Below, one piece after another: positions 1 through 9,306 of a stretch of DNA of 64,000 nt. Position 1 is the stretch's first letter; every line of letters begins with the position of its first letter. A program made the position numbers and the translations under genes. Source of the stretch: Chryseobacterium aahli (GTDB taxonomy: Bacteria > Bacteroidota > Bacteroidia > Flavobacteriales > Weeksellaceae); contig NZ_JALDNB010000012.1 of NCBI RefSeq assembly GCF_022699665.1, positions 62,001 to 126,000 on the forward strand, given 5' to 3'. The notes under the pieces are model-generated. The model worked only from the letters and a program-made list of their open reading frames with translations. It made no database searches and was not told where the DNA came from.

Positions 1-3000
1 GCGACGTGTTCCAAAGCTTGAGAATCTTCCTGAACAAAGCATTCTGGCTGATCGGCGATTCTGTATCAATGATGGTTTTGATCTGACTTAAAAGAACCTG
101 TCTGTTTTCAAAATGATAAATCGATTCTGAGTTAGCATTGATTTCCGGACTTAAATTTGCTGCAACATGCGGAATCATCTTCGAAGGTTTTTCCACTTCC
201 GAAACTTCGCTCAGATAGACTTTTTCAGAAGTTTTCAGTTCGATGATTTCTTCCTTTTTTTCTTTGACCTGAGTTTTGATTTTTTCCAGTTCATCCTGAA
301 TTTTCTCAACGATTTTTTCTTTATTTTTAATCCAGTCCAGCGTCCAGATTCTGAAAACATTCCATCCCAGACCCTTCAGAACATTAGGAACAAGCAGTTC
401 GCGGTCATTGGTCGTGTGAATGTTAAAATAATTCTCACTGTCCATCAAAATCGCAAGAAGATACTCGCTTTCGTTTTCAGGATCGATGATTCCGATGTCG
501 ATTTTATATTCTGAAGTTCCGATGTTGGTTTTAATTTTCAAACCGTTTTCTTCAAGCGTTTTCGCAATTGAATTCACCATCAGTTTCTGCTGATTGACTG
601 TTGGGTTTGAATTTTGATACACCAAACCTTTTTCAGAAAAATTCAGGAAGTTTTTCAATCCCAAAACGCCTTCCGAACTCGTTCTGTTCATGTCGATCTG
701 GTCGCCTTTTAACGAAGAAAATACTTTCATTTCGTAGCGTGCTCTCGTCACGGCAACATTTAATCGTCGCCAGCCTCCATCACGGTTGAGCGGACCGAAA
801 TTCATCGATACTTTTCCGTCTTCATCAGGTCCGTAGCCAATTGAAAAAAGAATAATATCTCTTTCGTCACCCTGAACATTTTCAAGATTTTTAATGAAAA
901 TTGGTTCTTCAGAGTTGATGACAAACTCTTCCAGATGCGGATTTTCCTGAAATAAATTTTGCAGTAAATCTTCAATCAGGCTTTGCTGGGTTTGGCTGAA
1001 AGTCACCACACCAATCGATTTTTTATTCTGATTTTCGAGATGAATTCTGATGTATTCAATAATCGCTTCTGCCTCATTTTTATTGGTTCTCGTTTTTCCT
1101 TTGTCGTAAAATCCGTCAATAAATTCAAACGTCACTTTTCTGTTTAAATCGTCCGGAGAAGGGAAGGTAAGAAGTTTATTATCATAAAAATGAGCGTTGG
1201 AGAACGAAATCAAGCTTTCATGCTTGCTTCGGTAATGTCTTAAGAGATAATTAGAAGGAATAGAAAGCGCCAGACAGTCATCCAGAATACTTTCCAGATC
1301 TTCAAGCTCAAAATTTTCTTCATCCACTTTTTGGGAAGCAAAGAAACTTGTCGGCGGCATCTGTTTCGGGTCGCCTACAATAATCGCCTGTTTTGCCCTC
1401 GCCAAAGCACTTACCGCTTCAGAAGTAGGCAACTGTGAAGCCTCATCAAAAATCACTAAATCAAAATGCTCTTCATTCACATCAAAATATTGTGCCACCG
1501 AAATCGGACTCATCAGCATACACGGTTTCAGCCTCGGAATTAAAGTTGGAATCTGGTCAAACAGTTTTCTGATGGATAAACCCCGACCTTTATTTCGGAT
1601 TGCTTTCTGTAAAATCCCTATTTCTGAGCTCTGAACGGCTTCCTGAGAAAAATTCGGAATACGATCGCTGAGCTTCATCGTCAGCTGGTTTTTCGTCAGT
1701 TCGGTAAATTCTTTGTGCAGATTTTTATACCGCTGAATCTGCGATTCGTAAATATTGGCATCAAAACCGTTCAAAGTTCCCGAACTGTAAATGGTTTTAA
1801 TGAATAAATTCAAGTGAATGATTTTTTCAAATTCTAGCTCCAAAGATTCCGTATCGAGCCAGCCTTTTTCAAGAAAATTAATGAACCAGTTTAAATTTAA
1901 ATCCTGTGCTTTTTCTTTTAGAGCATTAAAATTAATCCAGTCTTCTAACTGATGAATATTCTGTACAACCGTCTTCAAATTGGCATCGCTAGGAATTTCA
2001 TCCACATATTCCAGAAGATTTTCTTCGGCAGCGTGAAGGTCTTTCAGTTTTTCAACTTGTTCAAAAAGGTTCTGACTGTTGTTTTGTTTTAATGAAAAAT
2101 CTTTAAGCCATTCCGGAAAATTTCTGATTGATATTTTTTGGGCTAAATCTTTCGCATTTTCAATGGTTTTTGAATCTTTCTCAATCGCAGAAACATCAAA
2201 AGAGTTTCCGTTAAAATAAAGATTCGTCACAGATAAAAGTGAGTTATAATGAAGATTTGAAAGTTGATTTTTAAGCTGCTGATAACTTTCAAGCTTTTCA
2301 AAAAGTCCGTCAATCTGGACGTCAGATTCAATTCCCGATTTTGCATAACCGTTCAGTTGTTGCTTCACTTTTCTCTGTTTAAACCATTTTGGAATAAACC
2401 ACGTTTGTTTTGCCTGATTCCACAACAATTTTAATGAAGCAAAATCAATATTTAAGATGGAAGAATTAAAATTGGAAATAATTTGATTTTCAGTTTGTTG
2501 AAACTGTGTCTGCTGAGCCATCCAGTTTTTAAATAAATTCAATTGGCTTTCATTAAAAACCAAATCAACCAAACCAGATTTTACTGGATTATCTTTTAAA
2601 AATTCAAGAATTTCGACACTGTCAGCATTGGAAACTTCCTCCAGCTGAAACTGTTTTTTAATCTGTTCAGCCGAATTTTTCTTTTCATTAAACTGAGAAA
2701 TCGCTGACAGAATCAGATTTTTATTTTCAAACTGATGGCTCGACGTTTTGATTGGTCGCAGAGCATGAAGCGAAGGCTGCCCAACCTTTTGTACAATCGA
2801 TGCAAATGGAATCAACCAGTCTTTCCACTGATTCCAGTTAAACACATCGGCACTTTCGAGAGGAAAATTGATGTGGAAACGTTCGTCAGCTTGTACGTGA
2901 TTGCTTTCCAGAAAGGCAATCGTATCAAATAAACTCCAGCCAATTGGGAATTTCTGATGCAGATCATTCACATATTTTCCGAGTTCTTTTCGGCGCTCGT

Positions 3001-5320
3001 CGAGGCGTTTTGCCTCTTCATGATAATCGGCATTAATTTTATATTTCGGAACTTCCAATGTTCTTTCAAACTGTTTCAGAACATCCGACTTCTTCGATTT
3101 GTTGGAATGCAGTTCGAGACAGAATGCACCCAAACCGATATTTTCCAGACGGTTGTGAACGACATCTAAAGCGGCTTTTTTTGCAGCCACGAAAAGTACT
3201 TTTTTATCATTTGACAAAGCATCGGCGATGATGTTGGTAATCGTCTGCGATTTTCCGGTTCCGGGAGGACCGTGAAGGATAAAACTTTTGTTGAGGTTGG
3301 CATTTTTCACCGCATTCAACTGAGAATTGTCGGTCGAAATCGGTAGAACCAATTCAGAAGCTGAAATATTTTCCAAGCTTTCAACATCATTTTCCACGCT
3401 TTCCAAAGTTCCGGTCAGTCGTCCGTCAATCAGACTTTTTACAATCGAGCTTTTCTGAATTTCTTCGGAATATTTTGAAATATCCTGCCAAAGAATCAGC
3501 TTGTTGAAGGAGAAAATTCCCAAAACCAATTGTTCCAGAACATCCCAACCTTCAAGATTGAGAACGGCATTTCTGATGATCGCCAAAACTTTCGGAACAT
3601 CAACTCCCGATTCGTCCATCGGAAGATTTTCGAGGCTGTTGATGTTGAGTTTGAATTCCTGTTTTAAATATTCCAGCAACGTAATGTTGATCATGGTTTC
3701 CTCCTCACGGCTTCGAAGCGTAAATTTAGAATTTACCGATTTCCTCGACAGCTCCACAGGAATCAATAAGATCGGAGCCAATCGTGGAACGTCTTTATTT
3801 TTTGGTTCAAACCATTTCAACAATCCAATTCCCAAATACAGCGTACTTTTTCCGTTTTCTTCTTCGGCGAGTTTTGCGCTTCGGTAAAGGTTCGTGAGAA
3901 TGTTGTCGAGGTCATCCTGATGATAATACGTTAAAAGTCGGTTGTATTTAAATTCATCTTCCGCCAGTTTAAAAAGAGGTTGTGACTGATGCAAAGGTTC
4001 GCCATACAAATTGTATTTTCTAAGAACTGCCTGATTGTTATCGGGAAGAATTGTGAATGATTTTCCATCGGCTAAATTGTCTTCAAGAACATTTGTTTTA
4101 ATATCAACCAGCTGCAACATACTTTTGGTAAACCGCAGATTGAGAAGATTGTTTCTGAGAGAAAGGTCAAGTAATTTTCTTTCCCAGATTTTTTGTTTGG
4201 TTAAATTTGAAAAATCGGTCAGTTCGAGATCGTCGTATTGGGTTCCCAAATCAAAATCCTGATCAAGTTCCGTTGAATGTTGAATTGAATTAAATTCGTG
4301 ACTCTGAACCGTTTCATTTTTAAGAAGTGGAAGAGGGGAAATTCCAGCCGACCTTGCATTTTTAACGTCTAACGACAACAGAAACTTCGACGAATCCATC
4401 AGTTGAGTTTCCGCAGAATTCATGGCGTCTTTGAATGAAATTTGGGTTCCTCTGCACAGACTGGTCGATTCAATCAAAGCAATTTCCTTAATTCCCGATG
4501 CAATTCTTTTGGAAATTGCTGCCTGATCAAAATTAACAATTCCGTCGAATCGCTGATCATCGAGCCAGACTCCGATAAAGGCGTGGCCTTCCGTCACAAC
4601 GATGATCGGATTGAGATCAATTGCTTCCAAACACGCCGCAAAAAGAAGAGAAATATCAATACAATTTCCGAATTTCGTTTCTAAAACGGTGTCCACAAGC
4701 CTGATTCTTTGTCCGTTCTTTTCAAAACTTGGCTGCATCGAGCTGTAAATTAAATCCAGATTCTGAATGGCTTTATAAATAGCCGAAACCATCTGCAAAA
4801 CCCTTTCTTTGCTCTTCTGCTGATAACCTTCAAATGACGGCGTCAGTTTATTTCTCGCCAAAATATCAATGGCATCGCCTTTCAATTTATACAACGAAGT
4901 GTTATTTGAAAGAACATACGAAGCCAGAAGTTGCGGATAGGAATGTAATCCGCCGAAATAATCCATCGGCAAAACTTCGATATTGAAACTTTTCTCAAAA
5001 ATCGATTCTCCGTCCTTAAAAACCTGAATTTTAATCTGATCCAGATCTTTTTCCGTCAGTCTTTTCAACAAAGTGTTATTAAAAACAAAGTTGAAAAGCG
5101 AGATTTTGTACAGTGCGTTTGCCTTAATTTTATCGATGTAAATATCATATTTTTCAAACAAACCCAATGAAGAACTGATTTGAATATTCAGATTTTCAAG
5201 ATCTTCACTCACTTCTCTGAAAGCAATGCTTTGCAGAAAAGGATATTGGTTTAAACAAAAAGTATAGTTGAAATAAGGGCTGTGCTGTATCTGTAAGTCA
5301 AACGGAATAATCTGATTCAT
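1..5320 (-). CDS. DUF4011/DUF3320-type superfamily 1 helicase with nuclease domain (3' end cut by window edge)
   Basis: The minus-strand frame is open from ATG at 5320 to the left edge: 1773 codons with no stop, so the C-terminus is missing. I translated it by hand and checked the frame at the start, Walker A, Walker B and the edge. In order it shows: a transglutaminase-like stretch near residues 215-245 (GNCID, EGHAFIGVW); the DUF4011 signature LLDLSLRNNLLNLR near 382; Walker A GPPGTGKSQT at about 684; Walker B-type DEASQLP at about 1292 with GDPKQMPP after it; the arginine-finger motif NVAVTRAR near 1510; a Vsr/MTES_1575-like nuclease fold near 1575-1665 (YKIDIGI, LKGLGWNVFRIW, DW); and the beginning of a DUF3320 domain at about 1740. 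Relatives are COG1112 helicases, some of which occur in anti-phage systems. A defence role is inference. No signal peptide is seen, so it is probably cytoplasmic. Confidence 0.9.
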   Translation of the reverse strand, partial: MNQIIPFDLQIQHSPYFNYTFCLNQYPFLQSIAFREVSEDLENLNIQISSSLGLFEKYDIYIDKIKANALYKISLFNFVFNNTLLKRLTEKDLDQIKIQVFKDGESIFEKSFNIEVLPMDYFGGLHSYPQLLASYVLSNNTSLYKLKGDAIDILARNKLTPSFEGYQQKSKERVLQMVSAIYKAIQNLDLIYSSMQPSFEKNGQRIRLVDTVLETKFGNCIDISLLFAACLEAIDLNPIIVVTEGHAFIGVWLDDQRFDGIVNFDQAAISKRIASGIKEIALIESTSLCRGTQISFKDAMNSAETQLMDSSKFLLSLDVKNARSAGISPLPLLKNETVQSHEFNSIQHSTELDQDFDLGTQYDDLELTDFSNLTKQKIWERKLLDLSLRNNLLNLRFTKSMLQLVDIKTNVLEDNLADGKSFTILPDNNQAVLRKYNLYGEPLHQSQPLFKLAEDEFKYNRLLTYYHQDDLDNILTNLYRSAKLAEEENGKSTLYLGIGLLKWFEPKNKDVPRLAPILLIPVELSRKSVNSKFTLRSREEETMINITLLEYLKQEFKLNINSLENLPMDESGVDVPKVLAIIRNAVLNLEGWDVLEQLVLGIFSFNKLILWQDISKYSEEIQKSSIVKSLIDGRLTGTLESVENDVESLENISASELVLPISTDNSQLNAVKNANLNKSFILHGPPGTGKSQTITNIIADALSNDKKVLFVAAKKAALDVVHNRLENIGLGAFCLELHSNKSKKSDVLKQFERTLEVPKYKINADYHEEAKRLDERRKELGKYVNDLHQKFPIGWSLFDTIAFLESNHVQADERFHINFPLESADVFNWNQWKDWLIPFASIVQKVGQPSLHALRPIKTSSHQFENKNLILSAISQFNEKKNSAEQIKKQFQLEEVSNADSVEILEFLKDNPVKSGLVDLVFNESQLNLFKNWMAQQTQFQQTENQIISNFNSSILNIDFASLKLLWNQAKQTWFIPKWFKQRKVKQQLNGYAKSGIESDVQIDGLFEKLESYQQLKNQLSNLHYNSLLSVTNLYFNGNSFDVSAIEKDSKTIENAKDLAQKISIRNFPEWLKDFSLKQNNSQNLFEQVEKLKDLHAAEENLLEYVDEIPSDANLKTVVQNIHQLEDWINFNALKEKAQDLNLNWFINFLEKGWLDTESLELEFEKIIHLNLFIKTIYSSGTLNGFDANIYESQIQRYKNLHKEFTELTKNQLTMKLSDRIPNFSQEAVQSSEIGILQKAIRNKGRGLSIRKLFDQIPTLIPRLKPCMLMSPISVAQYFDVNEEHFDLVIFDEASQLPTSEAVSALARAKQAIIVGDPKQMPPTSFFASQKVDEENFELEDLESILDDCLALSIPSNYLLRHYRSKHESLISFSNAHFYDNKLLTFPSPDDLNRKVTFEFIDGFYDKGKTRTNKNEAEAIIEYIRIHLENQNKKSIGVVTFSQTQQSLIEDLLQNLFQENPHLEEFVINSEEPIFIKNLENVQGDERDIILFSIGYGPDEDGKVSMNFGPLNRDGGWRRLNVAVTRARYEMKVFSSLKGDQIDMNRTSSEGVLGLKNFLNFSEKGLVYQNSNPTVNQQKLMVNSIAKTLEENGLKIKTNIGTSEYKIDIGIIDPENESEYLLAILMDSENYFNIHTTNDRELLVPNVLKGLGWNVFRIWTLDWIKNKEKIVEKIQDELEKIKTQVKEKKEEIIELKTSEKVYLSEVSEVEKPSKMIPHVAANLSPEINANSESIYHFENRQVLLSQIKTIIDTESPISQNALFRKILKLWNTS

Positions 5321-5330
5321 AAATGTTTTT

Positions 5331-5343
5331 TGTGATGATCACA
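5331..5343. promoter_or_regulatory. Palindrome just upstream of the helicase start
   Basis: TGTGATGATCACA is a perfect 13-base palindrome with one central base, 11 bases upstream of the ATG at 5320. It could be an operator for the helicase gene or chance. The half sites resemble CRP halves, but the spacing is 3 bases, not the usual 6. Confidence 0.25.
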
Positions 5344-5462
5344 CTCTTTTTCGAGAGATAATGCAATTTAGAAATAAAACAGATATTGACAAAATAGATT
5401 GAGGGAATGGATGTGTTTTTAAGATTTTTAAATTCGATTTTTTTTCATATAATTACTAAAGA

Positions 5463-5903
5463 ATGAAAAGATTAAACAAATTTACAGCAGTCATAGTCAT
5501 CAGTGTTATGTGTCAACAAATGGGATATGCTCAAAAAGTACATGAAACAAAGCAAGTTTCTAATTACACGATAGAAAACTGCGTGAACGAATTTGATTCA
5601 TCTAAAGCAAAAAAAACAAATTCAGGTTATCAGTATTGGTTTGCCGACAAGAAGTTCACTGAAGAAAACACGTTGAAGATGAGCATCGTGGAGCCCGGAA
5701 AATCTACACACGCTCCACATCGCCATCCCGAAGAAGAATTTTTTTATATTTTGGAAGGGAAAGCTTCTTTTTATCTGAATGGAAAAACTGTGGAAGTTGG
5801 ACCAAATACGAGTTTATATTGTCCGCCAAATTCAGAGCACGGAATTAGCAATGCGGGAGATAAGGATTTGAAATATCTGGTAATAAAGAAGGATTTGCGT
5901 TAG
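5463..5903 (+). CDS. Exported small cupin-domain protein
   Basis: 146 residues. The first 23 residues form a signal peptide (hydrophobic core ending GYAQ), so the mature protein is periplasmic or surface exposed. The rest is one cupin_2 barrel: the first metal-binding motif is visible as HAPHRHPEEEFFYILEG and the second as PPNSEHGISN, so His and Glu ligands look intact. Family members bind a metal and act as isomerases, dioxygenases or sugar-binding proteins, and the substrate cannot be read here. It is a single gene, divergent from the helicase and convergent with the next gene, so it is not clearly part of the pectin locus. Confidence 0.85.
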   Translation: MKRLNKFTAVIVISVMCQQMGYAQKVHETKQVSNYTIENCVNEFDSSKAKKTNSGYQYWFADKKFTEENTLKMSIVEPGKSTHAPHRHPEEEFFYILEGKASFYLNGKTVEVGPNTSLYCPPNSEHGISNAGDKDLKYLVIKKDLR

Positions 5904-5962
5904 GTTTTATTATAGTAAAATAATTCTTGGAAGATTTTGGAATTCAAAAATAGAAGAGTTTG

Positions 5963-5983
5963 ATTATTATTATTATTATTATT
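5963..5983. repeat. ATT trinucleotide microsatellite
   Basis: About seven ATT units sit in the short gap between two convergent genes and run into the stop codon of the minus-strand gene ending at 5982. It is a simple repeat that could vary in length, but it lies outside the reading frame. Confidence 0.7.
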
Positions 5984-6770
5984 AATTTGCAATATAATAG
6001 TAAAATTCATCATTTATATTTACAAAATCCATTATTTCAAAAAGATGATTGTCTTGTTCCATTTTTTTACTTGCTGAAAAATAGTAACCATAAGAATTAT
6101 CAGTGAAACCATCTTTTAAGAAGAAAATTCCGTAATTGGTTTTTACAATAGAATAAATTTTAACTTCTTCCATAAGCTTCAGAATTTTTTCCTGCTCTTT
6201 GCTAAATTTAATTTTTTCCTCAATTTTCGTTTGAGTAGAAATAGGGAATGGAGAATTTTCAGGAATTATATAATTCCAATATTTATTATTTTCTTTATAT
6301 AAATCATCGACTCGTTGTAACGAATTTTGATTTAAAAAGATGAGATTATCATTTTTGTGAATGGCTAATGCAAGTGCCTTAAACTTGTTAAGATTTTCAT
6401 TTAAAAATTTTGCATTCGAACTACTTTGTATTTGAGCAGTTGTTAAAAATTGATTAGGCTTAGCTCCACCTTCTTGTTCACTAAATTTGTAGTGCTGAGA
6501 AAACCCGCCCCAGAAAAAATTTGGTATTTCACTTGATGTTCTTATCGAATCTAAACTCCATATTTTTTCGTGTTTTACAGGTCTTATATCCCATTTTGAA
6601 AATGGTTTTGAAGCTTTAAAAAAATCCTCTAATGAAACATTATTTACTGTTGTTAAACTATCTAAATGCCGAAAAATAATTAGATCAAAGTTTTCTTTTT
6701 TATTTAAATATTCCTGACTGAATATTAAAGATGATAGAAATACAAAAAATAGTGTAAAAAATCTTTGCAT
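5982..6770 (-). CDS. Unrecognised exported protein
   Basis: 262 residues from the ATG at 6770. The frame can be extended to 6797, but I prefer 6770: it puts a clean signal peptide (MQRFFTLFFVFLSSLIFSQ) at the very start, and a TAnnTTTG promoter box lies at 6795-6802 inside the would-be extension. After the signal the protein is mixed charged/aromatic, with no motif I recognise and no membrane helix. A Trp/Phe-rich patch (PNFFWGGFSQHYKF) sits near residue 85. No lipobox. It stands alone, without operon partners. Function unknown. Confidence 0.7.
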   Translation of the reverse strand: MQRFFTLFFVFLSSLIFSQEYLNKKENFDLIIFRHLDSLTTVNNVSLEDFFKASKPFSKWDIRPVKHEKIWSLDSIRTSSEIPNFFWGGFSQHYKFSEQEGGAKPNQFLTTAQIQSSSNAKFLNENLNKFKALALAIHKNDNLIFLNQNSLQRVDDLYKENNKYWNYIIPENSPFPISTQTKIEEKIKFSKEQEKILKLMEEVKIYSIVKTNYGIFFLKDGFTDNSYGYYFSASKKMEQDNHLFEIMDFVNINDEFYYYIAN

Positions 6771-6794
6771 ACAATGTGTTGATAAGTTGATAAT

Positions 6795-6802
6795 CAAATA
6801 TA
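6795..6802 (-). promoter_or_regulatory. Bacteroidota -7 promoter box (TATATTTG)
   Basis: On the minus strand the sequence reads TATATTTG, a full match to the TAnnTTTG consensus, 25 bases before the ATG at 6770. No clear TTTG -33 box at the ideal distance is visible. It decides the start of the exported protein gene. Confidence 0.55.
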
Positions 6803-6972
6803 GAAACTTTTAAACAAATTCACCATTGAGAAATCTTTGATTTTCTTTGAATGTAGAGATCTTTTGAATAGAGTATTTTATATAAATGAAGTAATTTTGA
6901 TGCATTGTTTCATTATATTTCTTTTTAAGAAAGATTTAAGGTTTAAAATCCATAAAATATTCAGAATATTTC

Positions 6973-6980
6973 TACTTTTG
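6973..6980 (+). promoter_or_regulatory. Bacteroidota -7 promoter box (TACTTTTG)
   Basis: TACTTTTG matches TAnnTTTG and lies 15 bases before the ATG at 6995. It probably starts the two-gene DUF4861/PL10 transcript. The -33 box is weak. Confidence 0.5.
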
Positions 6981-6994
6981 AGAAAACAACATTT

Positions 6995-8179
6995 ATGTTC
7001 GAACAAAATAAATTAAAACTGAGTTTGAGTTGTGCAATCGTTTGCATTGCTGCAGATTTTATGAATGCGCAGACTTCAATTCAGGTGAAAAATACTCAGG
7101 ATTTTGCAAGAATTGAAGTCGTTTCTGTTTCAACAAATCAGTTGAAAGCATTTTTAGGGAAAAATAAAGCGGAATATTTAAGAATAAAAGATTCCCAAAA
7201 CCAATATATTGCCATTCAGTGGATTGATAATGATGGCGACGGGAAAAATGATGAGCTACTTTTTCAGGCGAAATTAGATGCGAAGAAAACGAATTCATAC
7301 ATGATTGTTGCCGATGCAAATGTACCAATTCCAGAAAGTGAGGTAACAACATATTCAAGATTGGTTCCCGAAAGAGTAGATGATTATACTTGGGAAAATG
7401 ATAAGGTAGCGTTCAGAGTATACGGTCCGAAAGGTCAGGCTGAAGCTTTGGCAAAAGTAAAAGGAAGTACGCTTTCCAGCGGTGTTGATATCTGGTTTAA
7501 AAGAACCGAAAAATCTGTCATCAACGAATGGTACAAAGGTTATTTGACCGATCCTATGTTTTATCACAAAGACACAAGAGGCGAAGGCTACGATCCTTAT
7601 CACGTAGGAGACAGTCGAGGAACCGGAGGAATCGGAATTTGGAAGGACGAAAAACTGCAGGTTTCCCAGAACTTTATAACATCAAAAACAATTGCTGAAG
7701 GTCCGTTGAGAACGGTTTTTGAATTGACCTATGCGCCGTGGAGCGAGTTTGGAGTGAAAGAAACCAAAAGAATTTCTCTTGATTTAGGCTCGAATTTTTC
7801 TAAGTTCGAATCGACTTTTGAATCTGAAAAACTTGTTCCGAATTACACCATCGGAATTTCTTTGCATAAAAACGAAGGTGAATCTAAGCTGAATGACAAA
7901 AACGGATATTACCTGCATTGGGAAAAAATCGATGATGCTTTTGTGGGCGAGGGAATTGTTGTGGATCCGAAAATCGTTCAAAAATCGGTAGCTTTCAAAT
8001 CTGAAACACCGGATCAGAGTAATCTTTTGGTTATAACGAAACCTCAGAAAAAACTGATGTATTACGCAGGTTTTGCATGGCAGAAAAGCGGACAAATCCA
8101 GACGCAGAAAGATTGGGAAAACATTTTACAGAAACAATCTGAAATTATTGCCAATCCTTTAATAATTACTATTAAATAA
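6995..8179 (+). CDS. DUF4861 family exported protein (pectin-locus associated)
   Basis: 394 residues with an N-terminal signal peptide ending near residue 25 (MNAQ). The body matches the DUF4861 pattern as I know it: an N-terminal beta domain (residues 28-105) containing a Ca-binding-like DNDGDGKNDE loop, then the conserved core with WFKRTEK, YHKDTRGEGYDPYHVGDSRG and an all-beta C-terminal half. DUF4861 proteins recur in Bacteroidota pectin and alginate loci next to lyases; their biochemical role is not established in what I know. It lies 10 bases upstream of the PL10 gene, so the two are co-transcribed and probably act on the same substrate. A second, divergent DUF4861 protein is encoded at 22471-23481. 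Confidence 0.85.
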   Translation: MFEQNKLKLSLSCAIVCIAADFMNAQTSIQVKNTQDFARIEVVSVSTNQLKAFLGKNKAEYLRIKDSQNQYIAIQWIDNDGDGKNDELLFQAKLDAKKTNSYMIVADANVPIPESEVTTYSRLVPERVDDYTWENDKVAFRVYGPKGQAEALAKVKGSTLSSGVDIWFKRTEKSVINEWYKGYLTDPMFYHKDTRGEGYDPYHVGDSRGTGGIGIWKDEKLQVSQNFITSKTIAEGPLRTVFELTYAPWSEFGVKETKRISLDLGSNFSKFESTFESEKLVPNYTIGISLHKNEGESKLNDKNGYYLHWEKIDDAFVGEGIVVDPKIVQKSVAFKSETPDQSNLLVITKPQKKLMYYAGFAWQKSGQIQTQKDWENILQKQSEIIANPLIITIK

Positions 8180-8189
8180 CTAATTCAAA

Positions 8190-9212
8190 ATGATTAATTT
8201 AAAACTGACTATAGCTTCATTTTGCTTGGTAACATCGGCATTTTCAGCACAGGTAAAAGATACTTTAGCAGAAAAAATGATGATGTATCAACTTCCGAAC
8301 GGAGGTTGGGGAAAACATAACAGCGACAAAAAAAATGTCGATTATACTGTAAAAATAGATTCGAAACTTTTAAAAATAATCAAAGCCAACGACAACGATC
8401 TTGCAACCATCGACAACAATGCAACGTCAAAAGAAATCAACGGTTTGATAAAGGCTTACAGCACGACAAAAAATCCGGCTTATCTGAAATCAGCAGAAAA
8501 AGGAATTGAGTATTTGCTTTCGATGCAGTATGAAAATGGAGGATTTCCACAATATTTCCCCAACAAGTCGATATACAGAAAGCAAGTGACGTACAATGAC
8601 AATGCAATGATCAACGTTATGACGATTCTGTACAATATTTCTGAAGGGAAAGAAGGTTTTGACGTGGTAAATTCTCAATTGAAAGACAAGTCAAAAGTTG
8701 CTTTACAGAAAGGAATTGCTTGTATTTTGAAAACTCAGGTTCTACAAAACGGGAAGTTGTCCATCTGGGCAGACCAGTACAATGAAATTACCTTAGTTCC
8801 GGAAAAAGCCAGAGCTTTTGAACCGATGTCATTGGCAACAGGAGAATCGGTGAATATTGTGAAATTTCTCATGATGCAACCTGTCACTCCCGAGATTGAA
8901 AAGTCGATCAGATCGGCCATTCAATGGTTTAAAGAAAGTAAAATTGATGGTTATACCTACAATGTTTCGAGAGAAAGTGAGAAGGCCATCCGTACGTTGA
9001 GTAAGAAAGAAGGTTCGGCAGTTTGGGCGAGATTTTATGATATTCCGACCAATAAACCGGTTTTCGGGGATCGGGACGGAAGTGTAAAATTCAATTATGA
9101 AGACGTTTCTGAAGAGCGCAGAATGGGCTACAGCTGGTACAATGAAGCAGGAACGAAACTGATTGAGAATGAGTTTCCGAAATGGCTAAAACGAAATAAA
9201 TTGACGCAATAG
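8190..9212 (+). CDS. pelA: Pectate lyase, family PL10
   Basis: 340 residues, with a signal peptide ending at FSAQ (about residue 21). PL10 enzymes are Ca-dependent endo-pectate lyases with an (alpha/alpha)3 barrel that cut de-esterified polygalacturonate by beta-elimination, giving unsaturated ends. Visible hallmarks are LPNGGWGKH near 35, QYENGGFPQYFP near 113, YNDNAM at 135-140, WADQYNE at 193-199, KARAFEP near 206 and WARFYDIP near 279. The length fits a single catalytic domain without a binding module. It is the second gene of the plus-strand pair that converges with the main pectin operon. The unsaturated products feed GH105, KdgF and KduI/KduD encoded nearby. Confidence 0.93.
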   Translation: MINLKLTIASFCLVTSAFSAQVKDTLAEKMMMYQLPNGGWGKHNSDKKNVDYTVKIDSKLLKIIKANDNDLATIDNNATSKEINGLIKAYSTTKNPAYLKSAEKGIEYLLSMQYENGGFPQYFPNKSIYRKQVTYNDNAMINVMTILYNISEGKEGFDVVNSQLKDKSKVALQKGIACILKTQVLQNGKLSIWADQYNEITLVPEKARAFEPMSLATGESVNIVKFLMMQPVTPEIEKSIRSAIQWFKESKIDGYTYNVSRESEKAIRTLSKKEGSAVWARFYDIPTNKPVFGDRDGSVKFNYEDVSEERRMGYSWYNEAGTKLIENEFPKWLKRNKLTQ

Positions 9213-9254
9213 ATTATTAATAACCTAACAAGTTTTCAAATCTCATAGATTACG

Positions 9255-9298
9255 CAGATTTACACAGATTTCTGTGCTCAATCATCCGTGTAAATCTG
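9255..9298. repeat. Inverted repeat between convergent genes (CAGATTTACAC type)
   Basis: Perfect 11-base arms CAGATTTACAC (9255-9265) and GTGTAAATCTG (9288-9298), with a smaller palindrome CACAGATTTCTGTG at 9263-9276 inside. It lies between the stops of PL10 and GH95, where it could work as a two-way terminator, although no long T run follows. A diverged relative is seen at 19270-19346. Confidence 0.6.
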
Positions 9299-9306
9299 TG
9301 GGAGGC

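Noticed and set aside
167..4684. Several plus-strand open frames of 60-128 codons
   Set aside because: They lie inside the helicase gene on the other strand, which has continuous motifs in its own frame; these are shadows.
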